NCBI GenBank assembly: GCA_034434335.1
Contig: DAOTZS010000157.1
Location: 1 to 13,563 of the forward strand
Length of the DNA stretch: 13,563 nt
From: DAOTZS01 sp034434335
GTDB lineage: Bacteria; Chloroflexota; Anaerolineae; CG2-30-64-16
Direction: 5' to 3'
Under the pieces are notes generated by a model. It worked only from the letters and a program-made list of their open reading frames with translations, was not told the origin of the DNA and made no database searches. Position numbers and translations under genes: made by a program. Each line of letters starts with the position of its first letter. Position 1 is the first letter of the stretch. This document shows, one piece after another, positions 1-6,101 of the stretch.

Positions 1-56
1 TGCTGATCCTGGCCGGCCTGGTGCTGCTATGGCGCCGCACAGGCAGTGGGCGCTAG
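1..56 (+). CDS. C-terminal end of a membrane protein (partial)
   Basis: Only the last 17 codons are present; the first complete codon starts at base 3 and the stop is TAG at 54-56. The tail reads LILAGLVLLWRRTGSGR, a hydrophobic stretch followed by a short basic end, as expected for a last membrane helix with a positively charged cytoplasmic tail. It lies on the same strand as the LiaF-like gene. The two were probably adjacent operon genes before the element at 65-226 inserted. A PspC-type or LiaI/LiaF-type protein would fit this neighbourhood, but 17 residues cannot show that. Confidence 0.6.
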   Translation, partial: LILAGLVLLWRRTGSGR

Positions 57-65
57 ACGGGAGGT
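56..65 (+). repeat. Left copy of the target-site duplication
   Basis: GACGGGAGGT is identical to 227-236 and overlaps the last base of the upstream gene's stop codon. It includes the GGGAGG core, so the insertion duplicated the Shine-Dalgarno sequence of the downstream gene. This left copy is now orphaned in front of the element. Confidence 0.75.
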
Positions 66-111
66 AACTATTCAGGCCGATTGAAATCGCCCCTTCTGGG
101 CACTTCCTGCC

Positions 112-135
112 GGGTGTCGGCCTCCGCCGACACCC
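112..135 (+). repeat. Internal hairpin 1 of the MITE-like element
   Basis: A perfect 10-bp stem, GGGTGTCGGC against GCCGACACCC, with the 4-nt loop CTCC. There is no T run after it, so it is better read as element structure than as a terminator for the upstream gene. Confidence 0.7.
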
Positions 136-154
136 TTCATGTATGCATCATGAG

Positions 155-178
155 AGAGGTCGGCGAAGGCCGACCTCT
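155..178 (+). repeat. Internal hairpin 2 of the MITE-like element
   Basis: A perfect 10-bp stem, AGAGGTCGGC against GCCGACCTCT, with the loop GAAG. The loop-proximal GTCGGC/GCCGAC half of the stem is shared with the hairpin at 112-135, so the two may derive from a duplicated unit. Confidence 0.7.
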
Positions 179-226
179 GGCCGCAGGCCCCAAAAGGGTG
201 ACTTCCAGTCACCGCTGAATAGTTAT

Positions 227-236
227 GACGGGAGGT
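227..236 (+). repeat. Right target-site copy carrying the working ribosome binding site
   Basis: This second copy of GACGGGAGGT runs into GATC, giving GGAGGTGATC. That is an almost complete anti-16S match, with 6 nt between GGAGG and the GTG start at 242. It fixes the start of the LiaF-like gene. Confidence 0.75.
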
Positions 237-241
237 GATCT

Positions 242-1162
242 GTGGACAAACAGGAACGCCACGGGGGAGGTCTGGTGTGGCCCATGATCCTGATCGCGGC
301 AGGGGTGGTCTTCTTGCTGAACAACCTGGGCCTGGTGAGCTGGGGCGTGTGGGGGACGCTGTGGCGGTTTTGGCCGGTCTTGCTGATCGCAGCCGGGTTG
401 GAGATCCTGATCGGCCGGCGGTCGCTGTGGGGAAGTGCGCTGGTGGCCCTGTTGTTGGTGGCGGCGCTGGTGGCCGCTATCGCCTGGGGGATGCCGCGGG
501 GTGGTGCTACCACTGTCGCCAGGACGGAGGAGATCAACCTGCCGCTGGGGGATGCTCAGCGTGGGCGGGTAGAGATCAGTTTCGGCACGGGCAGGCTGCA
601 CATAACCGCGCTGCCCGAATCCGCCGGCCTGGTGGAGGGCACGGTGGACCTGGGGAGGGATGAGGAGCTCGTGCAGGAGTTCCACCAGACGGGAGGGGTC
701 GCCCGCGTGCAGTTGAGCAGCCGAGGCACATGGCGCCGCGGCATCTCAACCAGCTGGGATGATGAGAAGGTTTGGGACCTGAGGCTGAACCGCGATGTGC
801 CGCTCGAGCTGGAAATCAGCATGGGGGTAGGGCAGGCTGACCTCGATCTCACCTATCTCAACCTGACCAACCTGAAGCTGGAGGGTGGCGTAGGTAGGGC
901 CGATGTCACCCTGCCGCGGCGAGGCCGGGTGCAGGCCGAAGTGGATGGGGGTGTCGGGGAGATCACTATCACGATCCCAGCCGGGATGGCGGCTCGCATC
1001 CGAGTTGACGGCGGACTGGGTGGCGTGAAGGTCAGCCAACCGTACGAGCGTCGCGGAGACGAATACATCTCGCCGGACTACCAGACGGCGACAGATCGCG
1101 TGGAGCTGGATATTGACGGCGGTGTGGGCAGGATCACCATCCGCCAGGGAGCGGGCGAGTAA
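242..1162 (+). CDS. LiaF-like / toast-rack membrane protein
   Basis: A 306-residue protein starting at GTG with a strong GGAGGTGAT ribosome binding site. Residues about 11-29, 43-59 and 63-84 are hydrophobic helices; the first two form the paired pattern WPMILIAAG...FWPVLLIAAG seen in LiaI/LiaF-type membrane regions (DUF5668-like). Residues about 95-303 are a soluble beta-rich part with recurring short turns: MGVGQADLDL, GGVGRADVTL, GGVGEITITI, GGLGGVKV and GGVGRITI. This is the repetitive beta-strand pattern of toast-rack/DUF4097-type domains found in LiaF and related cell-envelope stress proteins. In Firmicutes LiaF restrains the LiaRS two-component system; here no kinase or regulator is in view, so a signalling role is only inferred. 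The fold-class call is fairly sure and the function is not. Confidence 0.8.
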   Translation: MDKQERHGGGLVWPMILIAAGVVFLLNNLGLVSWGVWGTLWRFWPVLLIAAGLEILIGRRSLWGSALVALLLVAALVAAIAWGMPRGGATTVARTEEINLPLGDAQRGRVEISFGTGRLHITALPESAGLVEGTVDLGRDEELVQEFHQTGGVARVQLSSRGTWRRGISTSWDDEKVWDLRLNRDVPLELEISMGVGQADLDLTYLNLTNLKLEGGVGRADVTLPRRGRVQAEVDGGVGEITITIPAGMAARIRVDGGLGGVKVSQPYERRGDEYISPDYQTATDRVELDIDGGVGRITIRQGAGE

Positions 1163-1187
1163 CTCCCTGCCACCAGGCCCGATGCTG

Positions 1188-1222
1188 GCCGAGGCCGGCC
1201 TTTTCTACAGGCCGGCCTCGGC
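1188..1222. terminator. Hairpin between convergent genes, possible bidirectional terminator
   Basis: A perfect 13-bp inverted repeat, GCCGAGGCCGGCC at 1188-1200 and its complement at 1210-1222, encloses the 9-nt loop TTTTCTACA. It sits between the plus-strand LiaF-like gene ending at 1162 and the minus-strand aminotransferase ending at 1205. The aminotransferase stop codon is in the loop, so the last codons encode one arm of the stem. No T run follows the stem in either direction, so it is not a classical intrinsic terminator. Blocking read-through or stabilising the 3' ends of both mRNAs is inferred from its position. Confidence 0.6.
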
Positions 1223-2446
1223 GCGACAGGCACGAATCGCATCCACCACGGTCTCGATGTCTTCCCGGGTCAGATTGGAGGCCGAGGGAAGATATAACCC
1301 TCGTCGGCACAGGTCCTCGGCCACCGGGAAGCGCTGCCCCCGATAGCGGTCGAAGTAGATGGGCTGGCAATGCATGGGGATGAAGAAGGTGCGGGTCTCG
1401 ATCCCCCGTTTGGCCAGCCCGGCCCGCAGTTGATCACGGGTTAGCCCAAACTCCTCCGTGAGCAAGATGCCGTACATCCAGAACACGTTGGTAGCCCACT
1501 CCGCCTCGGGCGGGGTGACGATGCCCGGGATCTGGCGCAGCAGTTGGGTGTAATAGGCCGCGTTGGCCCGCCGTGCAGCCACGAAAGTCTCCAGTTGCTC
1601 GGTCTGGGCCAGGCCCACCGCGGCCTGCAGGTTGGTCATGCGGTAGTTGTAGCCCAGGTACTTGTGCCAGAAGTGCCGCTCAGTGCTGAAGGCGTGGTCG
1701 CGCAGGTTCCACGCCAGCCTGGCCACATCCTCCCGATTGGTCGTCACCATGCCACCTTCGCCGGTAGTGATGATCTTGTTGCCGTAGAAGCTGAACGCGG
1801 CTGCATCCCCCAGGCTCCCCACTGGCCGCCCCTTGTAGCGCGCGCCGTGAGCTTCGGCCGCATCCTCCAGCACGAACAGCCCATGCCGTTCGGCGATCGC
1901 GTTGAGGGGATCCATGTCCACCGGGTGCCCATAAGTGTGCACCGGGATGATCGCCTTGGTGCGGGGAGTGATCCGATCCTCGACCTGGTTGAGGTCCATA
2001 TTCCAGGTGATCGGTTCCGAGTCCACCAGCACCGGGGTGGCGCCCAGGTAGGTGACCGCATTGGCCGTGGCGATCATGGTAAAGGCGGGGATGATGACTT
2101 CATCCCCGGGTTCCAGGCCCAGGGTGGCCAGGGCCAGGTGCAGGGCCACGGTGCCGTTTGCGCAGGCCACACCGTAGCGCGCGCCCACCTTCTCAGCGAA
2201 GAGGGCCTCGAAGCGCGGGATGTAGCTGCCGGCCGAAGAGATCCAGTTGGTCTCGATGGCATGGGTGACGTATTTCAGCTCGTTGCCGGTCAGGGTTGGC
2301 TCGCAGACAGGGATAATGCCACGCCGCGGAGGGCTGCCGAAGCGTGGGATGGGATGCACCGCGACCTGGAGTTCAGGCTCCGGGCCGGGGATGATGGCAG
2401 CCAGATCACCGAGTTCTTCCAGGGATAATTCACGTGGTTGTAGCAT
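1205..2446 (-). CDS. DegT/DnrJ/EryC1/StrS aminotransferase, perosamine-synthase-like
   Basis: A 413-residue PLP-dependent sugar aminotransferase of fold type I. It would transfer an amino group to a nucleotide-linked 4-keto-6-deoxy sugar in the cytoplasm. The cofactor lysine is K224 in SFYGNKIITTGEGGM. D195 in LEDAAEAHGA should pair with the pyridine nitrogen, and GARYKGRPVGSLGDAAAFSF follows. These exact flavours (EDAAEAHGA, FYGNKIITTGEGGM) resemble GDP-perosamine synthases, which use GDP-4-keto-6-deoxymannose. The substrate is inferred, and no GDP-mannose dehydratase is in the window. The start is ATG 6 nt after the preceding gene's stop, with GGAAGGAG about 10 nt upstream. Compared with family members that begin near IPVCEPTLTGNE, there is an extra N-terminal stretch of about 43 residues. 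It is the last gene of the minus-strand cluster. Confidence 0.9.
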   Translation of the reverse strand: MLQPRELSLEELGDLAAIIPGPEPELQVAVHPIPRFGSPPRRGIIPVCEPTLTGNELKYVTHAIETNWISSAGSYIPRFEALFAEKVGARYGVACANGTVALHLALATLGLEPGDEVIIPAFTMIATANAVTYLGATPVLVDSEPITWNMDLNQVEDRITPRTKAIIPVHTYGHPVDMDPLNAIAERHGLFVLEDAAEAHGARYKGRPVGSLGDAAAFSFYGNKIITTGEGGMVTTNREDVARLAWNLRDHAFSTERHFWHKYLGYNYRMTNLQAAVGLAQTEQLETFVAARRANAAYYTQLLRQIPGIVTPPEAEWATNVFWMYGILLTEEFGLTRDQLRAGLAKRGIETRTFFIPMHCQPIYFDRYRGQRFPVAEDLCRRGLYLPSASNLTREDIETVVDAIRACRAEAGL

Positions 2447-2452
2447 TGTCAG

Positions 2453-3205
2453 TCAACTCCTTCCTTCGAGCGCCAGACGCAAGATGGTGAGCACGTACTT
2501 GTAGCCCCGGCGCAGGTAGTCCGCTATGCTGGAGCCGGTCTTGGATTGGCCACTGAAGCGGGCTCCACAGGTATATGGCACTTCTTCCACCCGCAGGCCC
2601 AGCCAGCGCGCGCGGGCCAGCAGGTCAATGCAATACTCCCCATAATCCCCGCGCAGGGCGATACGTCCGAAGACTTCTCGCCGGGCGCAGATGAAGCCAC
2701 TCGTCCAGTCGCGTATCCCTGCACGCCACCAACCCAGTGGCCCGGCCAGCAGGGTCGCGGCCAGAAGGTTGATGGCCAGGGAGAAGGCTCGGGCCATGAA
2801 GCCATGCCCCACATCCCGCCCCCCAGCCGCGTAGCGCGAGCCCAGAGCCACATCAGCTCCGGCAGCCACGCGCGCCAGCAACTGGGGCAACAGCTCGGGC
2901 GGCATGGCCAGGTCGCAGTCCATCCAGGCCACTACGTCCCCCTCAGCCGCCTGAATGCCCGTCCAGAGCGCGGAGGTCAGCCCGCGCTCGCTGGTGCGAC
3001 GTATCAGCCGCACACGCGGTTCCCGCGCCGCGATCTGGGCCACGACTTGCCAGGTGCCATCGGGCGAATTGTCATCCACCACCAGCACCTGCAGGGGACT
3101 CTGCACCGCGGCCAGGATGCGCTCAACCAAGGGCGCAATGTTATCTCGCTCGTTGAAAGTCGGCAAGATGACGGTCAGCGAAAGGTGTGACGGGACTACT
3201 GACAT
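2453..3205 (-). CDS. Family 2 glycosyltransferase, DPM1-like polyprenyl-phosphate sugar transferase
   Basis: A 250-residue soluble GT-A enzyme. The opening TVILPTFNERDNI, VVDDNSPDGT (residues 42-51) and the acidic MDCD metal site (95-98) are the dolichol/polyprenyl-phosphate mannosyltransferase signature. Later come RDWTSGF (165-171) and RFSGQSKT (216-223), also typical of DPM1. It lacks C-terminal membrane helices, like short DPM1 proteins. The expected reaction is transfer of a sugar, often mannose, from a nucleotide donor to a polyprenyl phosphate at the inner membrane face. That product is the donor used by GT39-type enzymes such as the one encoded upstream. The frame stays open to 3262, but ATG at 3205, one base after the TAA of the methyltransferase gene, gives the normal N terminus and implies translational coupling. 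Sugar identity is inferred. Confidence 0.9.
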   Translation of the reverse strand: MSVVPSHLSLTVILPTFNERDNIAPLVERILAAVQSPLQVLVVDDNSPDGTWQVVAQIAAREPRVRLIRRTSERGLTSALWTGIQAAEGDVVAWMDCDLAMPPELLPQLLARVAAGADVALGSRYAAGGRDVGHGFMARAFSLAINLLAATLLAGPLGWWRAGIRDWTSGFICARREVFGRIALRGDYGEYCIDLLARARWLGLRVEEVPYTCGARFSGQSKTGSSIADYLRRGYKYVLTILRLALEGRS

Positions 3206-3206
3206 G

Positions 3207-3908
3207 TTAATCGGTCCGGTTTTCGGCCAGGCAAAGCAGCGAAAGCCCCCAGGGCAAATCACGCCGCCTCAGCCAGCGAGCCTCCCACTGCAGGACTGTC
3301 AGCAGGAGCCGATTGAGGAGGGCGGGCAAAGGCCACCCTTCATAGGTGGCTGCCAGCCCCATGCGAGCCAACAGCCGCACAAGCGCCTCGGCCGGGAAGA
3401 GGATGCAATTGGCATAAGTCAACCGGCAGATGCGGAAGCGCGCTTGTGCCACCAGCGCCGAGAGCTCGCGCCTCCGATAGCGCCGCGCCCCACCCCAAAG
3501 GCGGTCGTGCGGGCCGAAGAGCCACGGGTGAGCCGGCACGCGCACCAGCAACCGACCCCCAGGGCGCAGCACCCGCCCGATTTCGGCCAATACCCAGGCG
3601 GGCCTCACCTCCCGCTGTTCCAGCAGGTCGAGCGCCAGCACCACGTCGAAAGAGCCGGCGGCGAAAGGCAGCCTGTGGGCATCCGCCATGACGAAAGGTT
3701 GCGGCAGGCCCTCTCCCCTTTGCCGATCCAGCCCCACACCCCAGGCCTGGCGCGGTAGCTCAGCCAGGGTCCAGCCCGGGCCACAGCCCACATCCAATAC
3801 CCGGCCGGCAACCGATCCCAAGAGAGCCCAGGTGGCTTGCCGCATGCCAACATGCCACCAGTGCCGCTGGCCCCACGCGGCGAGCCAGCTCCAGCAGTCC
3901 CCAGTCAC
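3207..3908 (-). CDS. Class I SAM-dependent methyltransferase (type 11)
   Basis: A 233-residue methyltransferase. Motif I is VLDVGCGPG (residues 37-45), followed by an acidic residue after strand 2 (D61 in GVGLDR), ADAHRLPF (75-82) and SFDVVLALDLLE (86-97); LRPGGRLLVRVPAHPWLFGPHD is the usual post-motif strand and loop. The long basic C terminus with GLSLLCLAENR is common in methyltransferases found beside DPM1-like glycosyltransferases. The acceptor is not evident; a sugar or lipid-linked glycan is inferred from the neighbours. GTG at 3908 is the likely start. It lies 18 nt downstream of, and in frame with, the stop of the preceding gene, so nothing longer is possible. The ribosome binding site is weak (AGGGCGG). 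ATG at residue 22 would cut away part of the N-terminal helix. Confidence 0.88.
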   Translation of the reverse strand: MTGDCWSWLAAWGQRHWWHVGMRQATWALLGSVAGRVLDVGCGPGWTLAELPRQAWGVGLDRQRGEGLPQPFVMADAHRLPFAAGSFDVVLALDLLEQREVRPAWVLAEIGRVLRPGGRLLVRVPAHPWLFGPHDRLWGGARRYRRRELSALVAQARFRICRLTYANCILFPAEALVRLLARMGLAATYEGWPLPALLNRLLLTVLQWEARWLRRRDLPWGLSLLCLAENRTD

Positions 3909-3926
3909 CCTGGCCGCCCTGTTCGC

Positions 3927-6005
3927 CTACTGCACACGCACCACCCCCAGGATGAGGTGATCCTGCCCGGCCGGCGAGGTGGTCACTGCCCGTTCGCCGC
4001 CGGCTGCCAGGTCGTACAGCCCCACCTCGATCTGGTATTCCCCGGCAGGGGCATCGGCCGGCAGGGGCAGTTGGTGCTCGTCCAGGATCAGGTCGCCTGC
4101 CACCCACTCCGACATGGCCGCGCTGCCCTGGCCCGGCCGGGCATCGTGGCCCGCCCAGAGCACGCTGCCATCCTCCTTGGGTGGGCCCAGCAGATGGGTG
4201 AAAACCGTCCAATCGCGGGCCGGCCTGCCGGTGGCGCGCCACCAGAGCTGGAGGTAGACAATCTGCCCGGGCCGGTAGGCTTCCTGGCTCAGGTCGTACC
4301 CGATCAGGTCAACGCCCGGGAAGCTGGCCAGGAACGGCTGTCGCGGCCCACGGGCCAGCTCGCGGCAGTCAGGCACATGCCAGGCCTGGGCATAGAGGTT
4401 GCCGTCGCGGTCTAGAAAGCGCACCACCACCGATGCCTGGGGGTACAGCTCATTCAGAAGGCGCCAGCCGCGAAAGTCCTCGTGTTCGATCACGATATAA
4501 GTGGCGTCCCTCTTCTCTGCCGTCCGATACGCGGGAGCAATGAACGCGTGGCGGCCGTCAAAGTGGCGCACCGGCCGGCCCTCTCGCCAGGCGAAAGCCA
4601 ACGTCATGTCGGTTGCCGGCCGCGGGGAGAGGTAAACGGGCTCATCGGCTGGCAACTGCAGCACATACTGGCCGATCTCCCACAGCCCCTGGTCGTAGGC
4701 GTAATAGAGGGCCGGGCTGGATGCCCAATGCCCAAAATAGGCCACCCCGCTGAACACCCCGCTGCCTGTCAGGATGATCACCACCACCAAGAGCCGGCCC
4801 AGTGGGCGCAACCGATCCAGGTTGCCCCTCAGTGCTGCCATCAGCGCCCCTCCCCAAGCCGGATGCCGGGGCACTGATGCAGATGACGCGTCGGAGGCGC
4901 CCTTGTGCCTGCCCAAGATGGTTGCCAGCCCCAGGCCGCAGAAGAGCGCCACCAACGGGGTTACCCCCAGGCCGCGGCGGAAGTGCGGCGCGTACTCGCT
5001 CAACATCGTGGGCAGCAAGAACGCGGCCGCCACCAGGGGCAGTGAGCCCAGGAGGGGGTCCGGTTTCGGGGGCCGCCACCCACGCGCCAGGGCCAGGATC
5101 AGCCCCAGGTAGAACGGGATGGACATCAGCGGGTCCAGGGCCGGCAGGCCTGGCACGTTGTTGCGGGGGTCCAGGTCGCCTCTGATGCTGAACATGGCCA
5201 GGGTAGCCAGGAGGTTGCGGCCAATACCACCCCTGGCCGCCGAGTCGCCCACGACAGCAACCTGGCTGCTGCGCAGCAGAAGCTGATCCGGATGCCTCGC
5301 CCAATGGATGGCCAGAGGGGCAAAGGTCAGCAGGGCTATCAGGCCCGCCGCCCATAGCCCCTTCCACCGACTGCTCAGCCGACGCCGGTCGGCCAGCCCC
5401 AGCATCGCCACCGTGAGCACAGGCGCCAGGAACAGCAGGCGGCCGGCCGGGTAAGTGTAGGGACCCAGCCCCACCGTCAGGCCCAGCCCGGTCCAGGCCG
5501 GCCAGCTATTCGTGCGCAGGCCGCGCCACAGCGCCCACAAACACAGGATGAGCAGAAGTGGCACCAGGATCGGCTCGATGCCGACACGGCTGTAGTGGAT
5601 GTGCCAGCGCATGATGGCCAGCGCCAGGCCGGCCAGGAAAGGGGTGGCCGGCGCGACCCGCGGCGATGACAGGGCCAGCTCGCGGCATAGGCCGTAGAGC
5701 GCCAACACGCTCAGCGTGCCCAGACAGGCCGCCACTCCCCGCATCACCGCTGGGGTGGCACCAAAGAGACGAAAGGCGGCCGCAGTAAGATAGATGAAAG
5801 AGGGCTCGACGCCGAAGTTGCCGGGGAAGAAGATAGGATGGTAGCCCGGCCTGGTCAGCACCCGCCAGGCTTCCAGGGCCTCGTAGGCCTCGTCGTAGTG
5901 GAAGCCAGGCGGGATGGCATCCAGCCGCCAGAAGCGCAGGGCGGCCGCCAGGGCTGCAAGCGCGATGGGGGGAAATAAATGTAACCGGGCACGCTTCTCA
6001 AGCAT
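3927..6005 (-). CDS. GT39/ArnT-like multi-spanning membrane glycosyltransferase with C-terminal beta domain
   Basis: A 692-residue protein of the GT-C fold. After a short basic N terminus comes a first membrane helix, then FHYDEAYEALEAW with the acidic pair D38-E39 in the first outer loop, the catalytic position in protein-mannosyltransferase and ArnT families. Many hydrophobic helices follow up to about residue 420. A soluble outer region comes next, and from about 555 to 692 there is a beta-rich domain (VDLIGYDL, VYLQLWWRA, VFTHLLGP, GEYQIEVGLYDL) common at the end of such enzymes. It probably moves a sugar from a polyprenyl-phosphate donor to a surface acceptor; donor and acceptor are unknown. 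A TTG 18 nt further upstream is an alternative start, but ATG at 6005 sits seven bases beyond a good -10 box and is preferred. Neither has a Shine-Dalgarno sequence. Confidence 0.87.
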   Translation of the reverse strand: MLEKRARLHLFPPIALAALAAALRFWRLDAIPPGFHYDEAYEALEAWRVLTRPGYHPIFFPGNFGVEPSFIYLTAAAFRLFGATPAVMRGVAACLGTLSVLALYGLCRELALSSPRVAPATPFLAGLALAIMRWHIHYSRVGIEPILVPLLLILCLWALWRGLRTNSWPAWTGLGLTVGLGPYTYPAGRLLFLAPVLTVAMLGLADRRRLSSRWKGLWAAGLIALLTFAPLAIHWARHPDQLLLRSSQVAVVGDSAARGGIGRNLLATLAMFSIRGDLDPRNNVPGLPALDPLMSIPFYLGLILALARGWRPPKPDPLLGSLPLVAAAFLLPTMLSEYAPHFRRGLGVTPLVALFCGLGLATILGRHKGASDASSASVPRHPAWGGALMAALRGNLDRLRPLGRLLVVVIILTGSGVFSGVAYFGHWASSPALYYAYDQGLWEIGQYVLQLPADEPVYLSPRPATDMTLAFAWREGRPVRHFDGRHAFIAPAYRTAEKRDATYIVIEHEDFRGWRLLNELYPQASVVVRFLDRDGNLYAQAWHVPDCRELARGPRQPFLASFPGVDLIGYDLSQEAYRPGQIVYLQLWWRATGRPARDWTVFTHLLGPPKEDGSVLWAGHDARPGQGSAAMSEWVAGDLILDEHQLPLPADAPAGEYQIEVGLYDLAAGGERAVTTSPAGQDHLILGVVRVQ

Positions 6006-6011
6006 AGGCCC

Positions 6012-6020
6012 ATTGTACCA
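6012..6020 (-). promoter_or_regulatory. Extended -10 promoter element, possible leaderless start
   Basis: On the minus strand the bases read TGGTACAAT, an extended -10 (TG-N-TACAAT). Six bases, GGGCCT, separate it from the ATG at 6005, so transcription would start about at the A of the start codon. A seven-base A tract (6041-6047 on the plus strand as T) lies about 24 bp upstream of the hexamer. No good -35 is visible. It lies in the 96-bp gap between the second and third minus-strand genes. Confidence 0.5.
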
Positions 6021-6101
6021 CAAGGCCGTTGGGGTGATTCTTTTTTTCCCGGCCGAAATAGGGCAGCCCGCCGGTGGCCTCCGCCAGCAGTCGGTGCACG
6101 G

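Larger units (their letters stand above)
65..226. mobile_element. MITE-like non-autonomous element, about 162 bp
   Basis: The ends are an 11-bp perfect inverted repeat: TAACTATTCAG at 65-75 and CTGAATAGTTA at 215-225. Similarity continues inward imperfectly for about 30 bp more. The element is bracketed by a direct repeat, GACGGGAGGT, at 56-65 and 227-236, which looks like a 9-10 bp target-site duplication; its exact edge is ambiguous by one base. There is no coding potential inside. The interior is built of hairpins: 78-89, 112-135 (10-bp stem, loop CTCC), 155-178 (10-bp stem, loop GAAG) and 197-213 (7-bp stem, loop TCC). Such compact, hairpin-filled, transposase-less elements are typical MITEs mobilised in trans. 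The element family is unknown to me. A 9-10 bp duplication would suit an IS4-like transposase among others, but that is inference. Confidence 0.75.

Noticed and set aside
112..178. The two strong hairpins read as a terminator or riboswitch for the upstream gene
   Set aside because: They lie symmetrically inside inverted repeats and target duplications and lack T runs, so element structure explains them better.
1544..2428. Open frame of 294 codons on the plus strand opposite the aminotransferase
   Set aside because: There is no domain, no ribosome binding site and low-complexity composition. The minus-strand frame has the cofactor lysine and family motifs.
3206..3262. Longer N terminus for the DPM1-like glycosyltransferase
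   Set aside because: It would overlap the methyltransferase by 56 bp and add 19 residues (MICPGGFRCFAWPK...) unlike the family. ATG at 3205, right after the upstream stop, is the natural start.
6036..6050. T-run read as an intrinsic terminator on the plus strand
   Set aside because: No stable stem precedes the T tract, and no plus-strand gene ends there. It fits better as an A tract upstream of the minus-strand promoter.
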